In this document: positions 29,545 through 42,900 of the stretch, one piece after another
Position numbering within the stretch: position 1 is the first letter of the stretch
Layout: the number at the start of each line of letters is the position of its first letter
Source: Phalacrocorax aristotelis
Taxonomy: Eukaryota; Chordata; Aves; Suliformes; Phalacrocoracidae
Assembly (NCBI RefSeq): GCF_949628215.1
Contig: NC_134280.1
Coordinates: 51,238,621-51,302,620, forward strand
Length of the DNA: 64,000 nt
Reading direction: 5' to 3'
The notes under the pieces: generated by a model
What the model saw: the letters and a program-made list of their open reading frames with translations, nothing else
What the model was told of the DNA's origin: nothing
Database searches by the model: none
Made by a program: the position numbers and the translations under genes

Positions 29545-32500
29545 AACTGTTTTTATAAATTTCAGGCAGTGATTGTAGTAAGAGGAGCAACAGTGGGTAT
29601 ATCGTGTTCAAGACTAATAGTAGTAATTTTTTTTTCGAATTGGTTTGATGACAGCACTCAACTACTGCAGTGGGTAGAAAAAACAACATGTTATACCGTG
29701 AGGAGCAGCATGCTTTATAATTGTATGGGAGCTGAAAGTTGTCTTGCTGTACAGACATAAAGTAGTTCTGGTCAGCTTCTTGGTGGCTTGTGTACAGGGC
29801 TTAGGCTTGCAGCAACATAAACTGGAGCTGTGTTCATAAATTAAGCACTTAGCTGTGATGTATGGACAAGTGTCATGTTCATAACTGGCCCTGCTAAAGG
29901 TTCATTACAAACTCTGTTATGGGTTGATATGTAGAGACAGCCATAGTGTGTGGCTTGGATAAATACAGCAGTTCTAGATATGTGGGACGGGTGGTTCTGT
30001 GCTTGCCCAGACCGTTCAGATGTAGGATAGAGGTTCACAGTCTGTGGCAGAAGACCAGGAGCTGGGTGTTAGGACGGTGCTGTCATTTCCATACTACAGA
30101 GTCAAAGAGGATGTCTGACCAAATAAGATGGGGAACATAGGACTTTTGGAACCGTTAGGGTTGGAAACAATGAATCTGGCAATTGTATTGCAGTTTCAAA
30201 AAAGTTGTTTTTTTTTAAAAAAACAATCTGCCTCTTGTCTTGCCTTGGAAACTTTCAACACTCAACCACATGCAGGCACTAATATTAGTTACAAGACCTG
30301 ATGTTGATTTCTGTTTATTCCTCCTCCATTTTCAGTTTGTAGAAGTTATTTCAATCCTGTGGAGGCAGAAGCACACATTTTACTGGCACCAACCCACATG
30401 GACGTTTGCAGCTGTAATTGGGAAGGAAGGGTTACGCTGCTGAATGTTCGTGTCACCACTGTGTCTCAAATAAAGGCCTGATTTGACTGTTGGAAGGTAC
30501 AATACAAACTTTTTGTTTTGGTAGTTTAAAATATCACATCTTGACAAAGAATGTTTATCACAACAACAAAACATTCCTTGTATTACCTGCTAAACCTGTG
30601 GTACTGGAGTAGGAGCTGAACTAAACAGGTTTGCATGGTTGTAACGTGGATAAGTAGCCACTGCTGAGGGGGTGAAAGAAAGGGGAACTGGGAAGGAATT
30701 TTCAAAGTACAGAAAATAAAGGTCCTGTATCATTTATTGTCCTGTAATCTGGGTCCCTATTAAACAAAGTACTGAAAAATCCCTATTCAGCTAAGTATTC
30801 AGAGGTGTATTTCCAAAGGGTTTCAAGTTTATGAAGGCACAGAGAGCGGCACTTCAACGGGCTTTCAAAAAGTGTGATAGTTGCCCTGTTCCTACAGAGT
30901 CCATGGAGAATTTCCTCCTAGGTCCTTGCTAGTCTCTTTCCTTGAATACCTTGACCCTGAGACCTGTCTTGCATAGGTCTGGCTTAGCCAAGGCAGAGCA
31001 GCACATGTCAAAGTATTTCTCTGAACTGAGGCCTTTATGATACAACTGATGAAAAAAACAATGATGGGAAATGGTGACCAGAACAGGGTTGTTAGTAGGC
31101 CCACATGACTGTGTAAGCATGCAGATAAATAAGGATGGCTGCTGTGCTAGCAGCCCAAGCCCACTGCTCTCTGGTGGCAAGAACGCCTGTGTGCTCATCA
31201 GCTCAGGAGTTTGCACTGGGCTGGTGGAGGCACACCCATGAAGCTGCTTTACTTTGTGCAGACGTTCGCATGAAATACACTGTAGAGATTTGAAGGTGTT
31301 AGAGCGATTAACTAAACGGGAACTTGGATGACAAAATGATCCTGTTACGCTGCTTAGGCTTGGCAGAAGGAGAGGTGTTGGGGTGCTGCTGCAGTGCGTT
31401 TCAGAGCTGTGGGAGTTTGTGACAGAGCGGAGCAGGTGTGAATGCTCCAGATCATGACTAAGTGATGTCTTGGCTGATGAAGAGTGCTGTTCTATTCCCT
31501 TCCCTTCAGTGTTTTCTTCCAAATCTAATTTGCCTCAATTATATATTTTTCTCTTATTTACAGTTACTGATGGCTTGCAGCTTTGTATCGGCCTGTTCCT
31601 GTTGCAGGCATGAAGAGGAGGGAATTAGTTTTTGCTCTCCTGCTTATTTGAGACCCTGCAGCATTAAGGCACTGCACAAGGAAAGAGAGCTCCTGTCCTT
31701 GGGACCATGCCCTCTGAATGGAAGATGAGCAGAGAGTCTCTGGCATACCTGGAGCTGTGAATGGAGCCCAGGTCTCCTGAGCACTTAGTCCAGCCTCCCA
31801 GCTACTGATGGGTACCCAGGCTTGTGTGGCACTCTTTGCTGGCCTGCTGATTTTTGATCTTTGGTGTGTTACATATTTTAGCAGCTGTCCTCTGGAAATA
31901 GCTGCTCTGTTGTGGCTATTCAGCTGGAGAATTTTTGAACTTGGGTGTGCAGTTAAATGGAATGAAAATAAGTGAGATCCCAGGTTCCTAGTAGAAACTT
32001 GGATTCTCTTCCTTGTGCTTGTAGATGTCTGTGGATTGACATGAAGTCTGGAGGAGGAGGGTTTAGAAGTGCCTTGCCTAGGTTTCCAAAATTGCCCCAG
32101 GCTGCAGAATTGACTGTTTTAAAAAAATGTATTTCAGTATTGAATTCCCATACAGAGGGGCTATTAATGCAGCTGACATCTATTTTCTGTATGCCATTTA
32201 ATAGTTAGGGAAAACCAGAAAAGTGTAGGGTGGGGAAGATTTCATAAAGGATTTTTCTTGGCCTTTTGGCTGACAACCACTTCTTTTGAAAAGTACTAAC
32301 AACTCATTTCTTAATCTATGTAGGTTTACTGACTGCTTCTCAAGGCACTGTGTCAGGGCATTTTGAAACAACTAGCCCAAGTAATTGAGAATAGATGCTC
32401 CTTCGTTATGTTTACAATTGGTATTTTCCACTGCCTCTCAAAGGTACATGTGTATCCATAGATAGGACATAAGCTTGACTTCTGGATAAATAGAACTAAT

Positions 32501-33345
32501 TAGATGAGGCTTTTCAGTCATTCTTATTTTCCTCATCGAGAAAAATGTACATAAAACCAACCACTTGCTTTTTCGAGGCATTTAGATTTTTGAAGGTGGG
32601 TGTTCTTATTCAAGTGCGTAACTTAAGAAGCACTCCATATTCTAGATCTAGCTGTTGGACAAAGTTTGTCCAGTAGACAGTGAGGACTCCTGAAGACCTG
32701 ACCTTTGAGCATGGAAATAAGTACGTGATTTTTGGTTAACTGTATAACACCCAGTGCTGTACATGTGAGCACAAACACTGACCCCCATATATATAAACAT
32801 ATAAAATAATTTTTCCCGCTAAACTTACTTTCTTAACTATCCAAAGCTTATGTTAATGTTCATCTTTTGTTGAGTCAGAATGCACACTGAAAACACTAGC
32901 GTTAGCTTTAAAGGAAATTCTGCCAAAAAGGGGTTTAAAGAACCCAAGCAATATATCTGATTGAAGGACTGGGCGTTGTATTTTAGCATATACATCTTCG
33001 TGCTCGCTGAAGTGTTCCCTAATGCTGCAAGTAAAACACTGGACTGGTGGCCAAAGATTTATCTTTATTCAGCCTGACTTCCCCTTAATGCGCCTGCTTA
33101 TTTCTAAACTGATTGTGTCCCTTTATGTGTTTCAAAAACAAGTACCTCTATGTCTTAACAATTAAAATAATTCAGATGCCATTGAGGTAGAACAATTAAA
33201 AAGTACTACTTGGTATAAATTCTTTCAGTCACTTCTAAAGAAGCATTTGGAAGAGATACCAAGCTTTTTGTGTTTTGGGGGTCTTGAACAAATGCCTAAG
33301 TTCTGGGATTTAGGACAAGATTTCCTTGGGTTTAGGTTAGCCCGC
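29545..33345. other. Gene-free stretch
   Basis: No gene recognised. The longest open frame outside the CpG island (minus strand, 30929-31522, 197 codons) is serine-, leucine- and histidine-rich with no domain or splice context that I recognise. It is treated as chance. Confidence 0.45.
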
Positions 33346-33925
33346 TGTTGTGGTTTAGTCCCAACCAGCAACTAAGCCCCATGCAGCCACTCCCTCCCTC
33401 CTCCCAGGTGGAATGGGGGAGAGAATCAATAAGGTAAAAGCAAGAAAACTTGTGGGTTAACATAAAGGCAGTTTAACAGGTAAGGCAAAAGCTGCGCACA
33501 CGAGCAAAGCAAAACAAGGAATTCATTAACTCCTTCCCATCATCAGGCAGGTGTTCAGCCACCTCCAGGAAAGCAGGGCTCCATCACATGTAATGGTTAC
33601 TTGGGAAGGCAAACGCCATCACTCCAAATGTGTTCCCCCCCTTCCTCCTTCTTCCCCCAGCTTAATATACTGAGCATGATGTCATACAGTATGGAATATC
33701 CCTTTGGCTGGTTGGGGTCAGCTGTCCCAGCCGTGTCCCCTCCCAGCTTCTTGTGCACACCCAGCGCACTCGCTGGTGGGGTGGGGTGAGAGGCAGAAAA
33801 GCCCTGCCCAGCAGTAACTAAAACATCCTTATATTATCAACACTGTTTCCAGCACAAATCCAAAGCACAGCCACATACCAGCTATTGTGAAGAAAACTAA
33901 CTCTATTCCAGCCAAAACCAGCACA
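33346..33925 (-). mobile_element. Solo LTR of an avian endogenous retrovirus, copy 1, complete
   Basis: A 580-bp LTR read on the minus strand from TGTGCTGGTTTT (33925 downward) to ACCACAACA (33346), with the canonical TG...CA ends. Flanks CCCGC (33341-33345) and CCCAC (33926-33930) look like a 5-bp target-site duplication with one CpG-type transition. There are no gag, pol or env remnants on either side, so this is a solo LTR left by recombination between the two LTRs of a provirus. Internal U3-like elements are a CRE-like TGACATCA and a TATA-like TATATTA. The LTR resembles a class common in bird genomes, but I do not assign a named family. Confidence 0.92.
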
Positions 33926-33930
33926 CCCAC

Positions 33931-36900
33931 ATCACTTTCTGCAGAGCATCTTGCATCTTCCAAGTGTGTAGTCCTGGCCCTTTGCAACAAATGCAGTGTG
34001 AACCAGACCATGGGCTTCTGTGTGTGCACTGATGTTGGACAGGTAACTTGCATTAGGAGTGCATTTTTTAAAGCTAATTCTCCTGACTGTCCCACCTTAC
34101 TATACTTAATTTGAATAATGGAGTAGCTTCAGAGTGTCTACTTGATTCCTTTTTGGATAAAACTAAAATTGAAGCTGTGTTCTAGGAGCACATATGATGC
34201 TCATAATCTAGTCCAAAGTACCCCATCCCAAAACGGTAATGATTGTGCGTGATGGGGGCCTTTGGGAACAGCTTATTTACTTTACAGGTTTGTTCCTATT
34301 GTGCTGCATTTAGACAGCTTGCATCTGTTTCTGGTTGATGGGAATAACTTGGGTAAGGCTAGTCGTGCTCATCTGGGCTGTGTGAGTGAAGGGCTAGATG
34401 AGGGGAAAGAAAGCACTGTGAACAAGCAGTGTGTAGAGCAAGAGTGGAAGACATTCTGCTTATACATACTTAAAAACCAAGGAAGGATGGGGATATGAAG
34501 GCTGGGTACAGCCTTGGCTGCAGTGACCATGCGATGGAGCTCAGGATCTGGAGTGGAAGCAGCAGGATAGCAATCGTGGACTTGAAGTGCCAGTAAACCC
34601 TCCCTGGAGCAAAGCAGGGGTTTGGTGTTATATATTGAGCACACAGAGGACATTATACCAAAAACTAAATTGGCAAAATGGTTAACCTACTGGAATATAT
34701 TCCTTCTTTTTAATATATTCGTATTTGTGTGTAGTTTGTAATTTTCTTGGGAACACTGGTCTTTTACTACTTTCTGCAAGAAAAACCTGTTAAGGTTTAG
34801 GACAAAAGATGTGCCTTATTGGGGTCAGATGCATGTGAAAGAGGGTACAGACTCTGGCTGTTGCTAGGTTACACTTATGTGCTCACATAGAAAAAGAAAT
34901 CCTTATATGTTGGTAGTGTCATGATAGGTCAAAATATTTCTCTTGCTGCATGATGTCAGTCACTGCTATTGTGTAATGAGTAGATCCTATGGTTAATTTT
35001 TAATGTGATTGGCATTAGTTGAACTCACCTCTGAGTCAAATATATGCAAATCTTTGTTGGTTCACACACTGGAAGCGAATAATGCATTTTTCTTGGAATT
35101 TGCATTTCTTAAAAACTAAATAGGAATAGCTGCAATTCTGAATAAAGCAGATCTATTTTTATTAAAAGATATGTAAATTGGATGTCTTGTTCAAAACTTT
35201 TGAAATATGCTGTAAAGAACACATGTCATTCGCTGTCCTAGCATCAGTATGAATCAGCATAGGAATCCTGGTTTTAATCATATGCCTATATGACTACTAT
35301 TTGCATTCTATTTGGGAATTCAGAATAAGGTAAGGGCCAGCTTGCATCCTTTACCCCTGGCGAGAAGATGCAACAGTGCATAGAAAGCAAAAAGTCTTAG
35401 CCTTGTCTCTGAATATTCTTTCATCACATGCCCGTGTCCTTGAAAGTCTGTTCTGTGTTATCGCTGGAAGTCTTGCTAGAGGTTACTTTAACATTTAGGA
35501 TCTTGAGTAGCTGAGCAGTCCTGCTCCCCCAACTGAAATGAGCTGCTGTTCTCTCAGTACAAGTCTTTCTTGTACTCCTCTGTGAGGATAACTTATGTCT
35601 TCCAGACATAATTCCTTTTCATTGTCCATGTGTCTGTCCTGGGAGAAGGCTGTGATTTCTCTGTGCAGTCTTCTAGCTTTTTTAATTTTTGGTTTCAGCC
35701 TTGTGATGATGGTACTGTGCCAGTTATTGCATGTTTAAGCTAAAAGCTGCATTAGGAAACAGCTATATAGCAGTTATGCGACTGATAAAACCATAGGTTT
35801 TACCTCCTCTGAGACTTCTGGGATTTTGTTCTCTTTATGGGCTTGATGTCTGTCTGGAATCACTTGTGCTGGGAGAGCAGTAATGCAGCAGGCACAAAAC
35901 CATGAAGTAACATGGTTTGGTCTTACAAGGGGGTGGTTTGACTTTACCATAGGCTGCACATCTTTCACTTTCTTGCCACTTCTAAATCAGGTGGTGTTTT
36001 TGTGCTCATAGTAGTATTTGGCTTTGAAATTCACCTGCTGCAAGGCTGAAGCTGTAAGTGAATCTCTTCAGAAACTGTCACGCCTCTCATTCTTGCTTAA
36101 TATATCTAGTAAAATAGGAAATAAAACTTTGGCTAGGGAGCTGTGTATGCTGGGGCTCTTGAGCATCAAACTTCTACTCTTGCTTGTTGGATTCAGCTGA
36201 GCCTTGAGGTGACATCTAGAAGATACTTCTTAAAGCCTTTCAGTTAAGAAGTACAGTACTGCTGTGTTTGCCAATGAAGGCTCTGAGGGAGGTAATGAAG
36301 GACTGTTAGATGCCTTGAGTGCTCTGTGGCAAAATAGCAATGCCTCGTGTGCTTGAAGAACAGGTAACCTAGAAGATCAAGTCTTTGCTGCCTCTGAATG
36401 TTTAAGGAGGACAATGAGCAGGGAATACCTTAGCAGTTCACCATCATGAAGGAAAAATTCCAGTTGTTTCCCAGTCTCTTTTGAGGGTGATTGTTTCGAG
36501 CTTTTGCTTTTAAAAAGCTAGCTAGAACACTTTAAGGATGTGATCTCTAAACTACAGATATTCTTTGTAAGTAAGCATTTTCATCTTTAATTCAGTTTTT
36601 TCTAATTGCCTCCTTTTGATTTGGGTGGAGGGAGAGTAAACTGACAGCTGTAGGAATTTGGATAGAAGTGACATTTCAAGTAAATTTTGCCTATGAGGAT
36701 GGCTAACAGCTTTATCCTCATGCATTGCTTGAGAGATAATGGGACTGTCACAATGTTGATATCTACTGCCGTTTGTTTTCATTGTTTAATGTGCATGGTC
36801 ACTGGAGCTCATAATTAGAAAATAAGTTCCTTTTAGGAATATGCCTTATAAAGCAGAACTCAAAATTAGTATTCATTATGAATACCACTGTGTATATGAC

Positions 36901-39900
36901 TCAAATGAATATGAGCACCTAGCTATTGTTTGCTTTTTTCCTTTGCAATCATTGCATTATTCCCCTTGTGGCCCTTAAATGTTGGCCTGATTTTCACTTC
37001 TGTAGATAATTGTCTAATGCAATTCTTTGGGAAGGAAAGCTAGCCACCAAATTAACTTTTCTCTCCAAAGTGTTCAGCTTCTTAAGCAGATCTATCTTTA
37101 AAGGTTTGGGTTCTCGCTGTAATGACTAAACCATTGGGGAATATTGCACATACAGAAGTGAAAACATCCACTTGCTTAGTTATTCTGATTAACCTCCTGT
37201 GTAAAGATGGATTTGGGAATGCAGCTTTTTAGTGGCTTTTGTCCATCCACTTTCTTTCAGCATGTTACAGTACTGATTTGTGCTTTGGTTAATGTTTGTG
37301 TAGGCTAGACCTGTTGGTAGTCTGATCTGTATGCGTATGTCTGTATGTCAGCTCACTGGTTTTGTGTGTGGATTTTGACTGCTGGAAATTCTCTTGGTAC
37401 ACACATTCAAATCTAATGTCTTTCCTGCAATTACTATGTTGGATTTTTTGATGAGGACCAAAGGTGTCCTGTGGGAAAAGTGTTGGCAGAGGAAGACTTT
37501 GGATGCTGGCAGCAGGGCTGTTTGTAGCCCGATTCCCCTAATTTCCATTTTGATGGCACAGTACCAGGCTTGTTCTAAGACTTTGCTGGTCAATTAACTT
37601 GTTCTTTTCTGTTCTTGAATTGGAAACTAATTGAGTACTTGTGAAGGGTGCCAGATTAAACTCTGTTTTTGCTTGGAGTGCCAGTGAAAATGCCTTTCCC
37701 TCCCATGTTTCCATAGGAAACTACACTTGAAAAATTGAGGTTACATCATTAATGCTGTGTGTGAGGTTGTCGGGCACGTGCAGACAGTCACCCAATGCTG
37801 ATAATGTTTTACTCTGTCGGCCAATTTTAATCAAATTTGTCAGAAGGTGGAGGTCCCACCTTCTCATCCAAGCACCCTTCTTGTGTTTTTTAGCTCTGTG
37901 AAAGAGCTGACTTCAGTGTACTGGTGCTAGCACAGGAAACTTAATAGGTAGGAGTATCCTTGCCTGTTTTGGACAGGAGGAACTCAGAGTTTGGCCTCTC
38001 CTTCAGACAGATCAGAGTCATGTTCTATGAATGTGTGGTGTGACTTTTTCCCCCTCCTCTTCTCCTTTTCAAAATTCAGTCCTGGCTGCGAGGAACAGGT
38101 CTGAAGCTGCGGTTACTTGAAGCTCTCAGGCAACATTTTTGTCAGCATTTTAACTTTATTTTTTTTCTGCTGTGGTAAAGATAAGCAATTTTAGACTGTG
38201 GTCTGGCATAAGAGGGGAAAACATTTTATCATTCAAAACTCACACAAGGATCAGACTGTGTGCCTTGATTGATGGAGTTTGTAAACTATTTTGGTGAGTG
38301 ACAATGGGTCTTTTGCACTGCTTTGAATAAAGTTCTTCCTCATTGAGATAAAGAATGTTTTCTGATTTTCATGGATGTCAACCACCACTTCCTTTCTTCC
38401 AGACTACTGGCTGGTATGGCCATGGAACAACAGGCAATATGTGTAGTCCAACACTGAGGCCGGAGCAGTGAGGCCAGTCAAACAGTTCGGGAATTGCAGG
38501 ACCCATGTGATTCCTAATATAGACAGGTCTGCTTCCTTGGAAGTGTCATGGGACACAGAGGAGTACAGACTCTAAGATGGGACTCTTTGTTATTTGTGCT
38601 TTGGCAGTGTGTTTTGTTTTGGTGTTTTGGGATGAGAAGAACCTGATAAACTGCAGGACATGTTGCTGTAGAATGGCGATACAGTCCCCCTGGAAAAGGA
38701 AATGCAGCCTTTTTAGGGGGCAGTGGGGTGTTGTAGTGTGCCTCCCCCCACCCCTGCATCACAGGGGAATGGTTAGAAAGGAAGGGAAGATTGTTAAAGC
38801 CTAATCTGATGGGTTTGCAAATAAAAATCTTGTACTCCATTAAATGTGCAATAGTTTATCTTCTTTGCAGTATGCATCCCATTTCTTGCCCTCCCCCCAT
38901 CCCCTTACTTGCATACTTCAATCTTTTTTGCTAGGAAGTCCAGGCTGTTGGTTCTCCCCCTGCCCTATTTAAACAGCTTCCTTACCTAGATATTTTATTG
39001 CTATTAGTTTATGAAATGCTTGAAAAATGTCTAAAGTTCCTGTTTGCCTAGGATTAAATGAACAAACTGGAACAAAGAGGATAAGTGCTGTCTTCCTGCT
39101 TTCTGAAGAGCACTGATATGTTTTGATATCTTGTCACTCCATCACCAATACATGAATTCTCCATCACTTGTCCAAAGAAACCCACTGAAATTTTTTGCCC
39201 TAATATGTTCCTTCAATTTCTGTGCTTCTCTTCCTTTGCCTTGTGAGAAAACAAGATCCTTTGTACAATTTTGTAACAGGAAAACGTGGGGGAACCTGAG
39301 AACTATGAGAAGAGGCAGGTGTTTGTTAGCTTTGGGGATCTCTGTGTTGCTGCTGACTTGTGGATTTGCAGTTTGGCTTTAGAAGATTTTCCATGGGGGA
39401 AATGTATTTCCCCCCCAGTCAGGTTGTCCCATACTAATGGCTGACTATTTCTTTACCAAGGCCCTTTTTTGTGGAATTTTCTTCTGGGGAAGATGCTAAT
39501 TTTAACAAAACAGGAACACACAAACAGCTATGGAAGGGAGCAGGAGTGAGATGCAGTAAAGGAAGGAAGAGTGTCTGCTTTGGATAGCAGTGCTGGCTTG
39601 CACTGGGACCTGGGACCTGCCATGGCCATGTCTGAGTGGGATGTCTCTTTTGAGAGGGGATGGTAAAAGGGATCTGGGCTCCAGTAACAGTAGCAGCGCT
39701 CTAGTGCTAGCTATGGTCCCTTTCCTCTAGGATTGACTACAGGGAGCTCCAAGCGAGGGTGCATCCTCCTACTCTTGAGCTTTGAGATTTATTTCCTTGA
39801 CACCCACAGGCAAAGATAATGCTTGGTTTTTTTTCCTTTTTAAAGAAGGAGAGCAAGAAGCATAAGCTGCTGTGGAGGTATTGCAATATGACTTTGAGAA

Positions 39901-42900
39901 AGAAGGTGCCAGGGGAGTATGTAGTACCTCTCCCCCACCCCCCTTCTGTCTTCTCTGTTTCAGAGGTGATGCTTCCTGGTCTGCCTGCTGGATAGCTGGT
40001 ATGGGATGGAGCAGGAGTAGAATAGAGCAGGTTCTGTGGAATTACTGGCAGCTGGTGTCAAGCACAGCAAGCAAGCAGTGATGCAGGAACAACCCTTCTG
40101 TCCTCCCATGCATTTCTCTTGACTATTACAATGCTAATGCTGCTTGTTCCTAATTCATGCGATCTTCTATCAGGCAATACATGACATGACAAATGAAGCA
40201 GTAGGAATTTTCTTCAGCAGTGTTTATTTTAGTGACTAACATGCCCTTACAAACTCATTAACTTGCTTGCAGATCATGCTCTCTAACTGCATTGGGTAAG
40301 TCTGTAGTCATACAAAGTTGCATGCTATCCTGATTTAATTGAGCAAAACTCAGTGGAGTAAGCAGGACTGCCATGGTGTAACCGAGGAGAGCCTGGTCCT
40401 GTCATATCTGATGGTAGGTCTGCTTTGGGCAATCATGACTGTACTGAAGACAGAGAGCAGCAGCAGACTGGCTGTTTTTTCTACAAGTGTTGTACTACTA
40501 GTTTTCTGGTTATTCCCTGCGGCAGCAGGATGTTGCCTGTGCACTCTGACCGCTCGTTCTTCATAGGCAACTGGCCCCATGTCAATTGTTAATGGATGTG
40601 GTAAAAGTTTAGAGTAAGAAGAATCTGATAGTTGATGTATGAAAAGTTGTCCCTAGGAAGGTAGAACTGAACTCCCAAGTTGAGTGTATGTGCTCTATGC
40701 CTGACTTATCACTAATACAACAGGCATAATAATGGAACTGTAGAGGTATTTCAGTGGAGTAGTTAGGATATGAAGCAGGAGCTGATGAACTCTAAATAAA
40801 GCATTTTGATCCATTAGAGCCTTTGCTTTCACTGGAAATATTAAGTTCTTTGCTGGATTGGGGTAATACCCTCTAAATAACCTGGCTGATAGAACAAAGG
40901 AAGGGAACTTCAGGAAAGTAAGTGATCAGCAGAAATAGAATTTTTTTCTCCCCAGTTTGCTTCTGAGGTTAAAATAACATCACCAGATGTAAAATAGCAG
41001 ATATGTTCAGGACTTGAATTTACTTTGTAAATTACCATTTACATCAGAGACAGAGAGAGGCAGAAAGACCCCTGTGCTCTGCCAAATGGGCAGGAATTTT
41101 AAATTCTCTTCAGTTTCTCACTTCTGAGAAACTGAATCAAAAATACCTGTTGCTTGCGTAAGTATTTCTGGCTCATCTACTTGAAGATACTTTCCCAAAG
41201 GAAGGGTAGCATTCATAGTAATCTTCATTATATGGTGTACATAGTTTTTATCTACAATTGAAATTCTATAAACGTGAAGCAGAACAACTTTACAAAGTAA
41301 TAGACAAAACCCCCTTATTTTCAACAGAAACCTTAAATAAAAGCTATATAAATTTATAGGCTACTATCGCTTTAATGATACTGTAATTCATTTGCTATTT
41401 CCTGCCTCTTTTCTAGAAGTTGGAAGCTCAGCCAAAATATATTTGGAAGATCAACAAAGGTTTGTGCTGAGACACGTAACCTTTTGGGGCAGAGTGAACC
41501 ATCACTTTCTGGTGGTTCTCCTGAAAAACACTTCCTTCTCATTGCCGTAGGTCTTGCTCAAACTGCTTCCTTGCCTCTTTCTGTCTTGTTAGAGTCTGAG
41601 TTTGCAAATTCTGACACTAATAAATTACAGCGTGCTGGAAAGGAGGGATACTAATGGAGTTGTGTCTGTCAGTGGGATATTGTGAAGGTGCCTCTTCCAG
41701 GACTGTTTATCTACATTTTTTAAGGGATGTTTCATGAAAAGGATTATGAATATTCCTTAAATGAAGAGACCATTTTGCTTTAAAAATCTGTGATGCCTGT
41801 CATAGTGTGTAACCCATAGCAAGCTAGCGGTCAGAAAGGTACTGACAAGGTAAGTATGGTGTTTTGTTTTTCAAATCAGCTCGCTTTCTTGGGGATCTCT
41901 GAGTTCTGATTAGACCAAATCCTGCATGAAATGCAGTTGCTAGCAGGTGGAAATGGGGAAACACACAAGACTTTTGTGTGTGGCAGTGAACAGCACAGTG
42001 ATGTGGTGGAACAGTAAGCGCTGCCTCATTGCTTGCAGTCCAGTCCTTACTGCTCCATCTTCTCAAGCTGGCGAAGTAGGAGAGATGTATTTTGCTCCCT
42101 TGCTCCTGAAGCAGTATGCTGTGGCAGCACGATGTTGTGTCATCCTGCAGCAGCTTAGAATGGCCAATTAAGAAAAATCATTAGTGAGGGAGCTGAGACA
42201 CTGAGATGAGGCATGCCCTTGGAAAGGGGAATTTGATCAGATATGAGTGAGCAAAGGAGTGCTTTCAGGAGTGTTTGGAGTCACCTGTATGGCAAAGGAA
42301 GGAGGGGAGGGGACTTTTCCTCAGCTGCATCACTGGGCTGACTACACTGCAATGTTCCTCTAGAGCAGCTATCCCTTCTGTTGACTGAAAAATATACAGA
42401 GCTTTGTTTCTTGGCTTCCGTGGGCTTCCACCAACCCAACTAGAAAAATTACAAAGCAGAGTCTTGCTGAGGAACAAAAAGCTCCTAGTGAAATTATGTA
42501 AGTACATGTGTTACACTTAGGCTGCGCTGGGGTGTGAGGGAAGAGGGTAGCAAGGGTCAGTTCTTGAAGAGAAGTGTATACTCTGATCTTGGAGATGACA
42601 TGAGACCTGAATGCCATTACTAAGGGAAAGAAATGGTGTCTTTCTGAATCCTGTTAGCTGAAAGGAGGGTACTGTTGTGGAGAGGCTCCCTGCATTGAAT
42701 CAAGTTTGTGTTCTGTCTCTTCAACTGCAAAGCTACAGACACGTCCTTTCCAATCTTGTGTGTATGTGCGAGATGGCTCTCTGGGGACCTTAATGTTGCT
42801 GTTACCATGGGAGCTGATTCAAAGTGGATTGTAATGCTATCAGAACTAGAAGATATGTGCAAATCCTGTTGTAGCATTTTACAGAGGTTTGGGATTTTGA

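Noticed and set aside
30929-31522. 197-codon open frame on minus
   Set aside because: No recognisable domain, low-complexity Ser/Leu/His composition and no splice or promoter context. A single frame of this size is not surprising in 64 kb read in six frames.
33601-33789. 62-codon frame repeated almost identically at 49364-49552 on the other strand
   Set aside because: It lies inside the two copies of the same LTR, antisense to the element, so it is a shared by-product and not a gene family.
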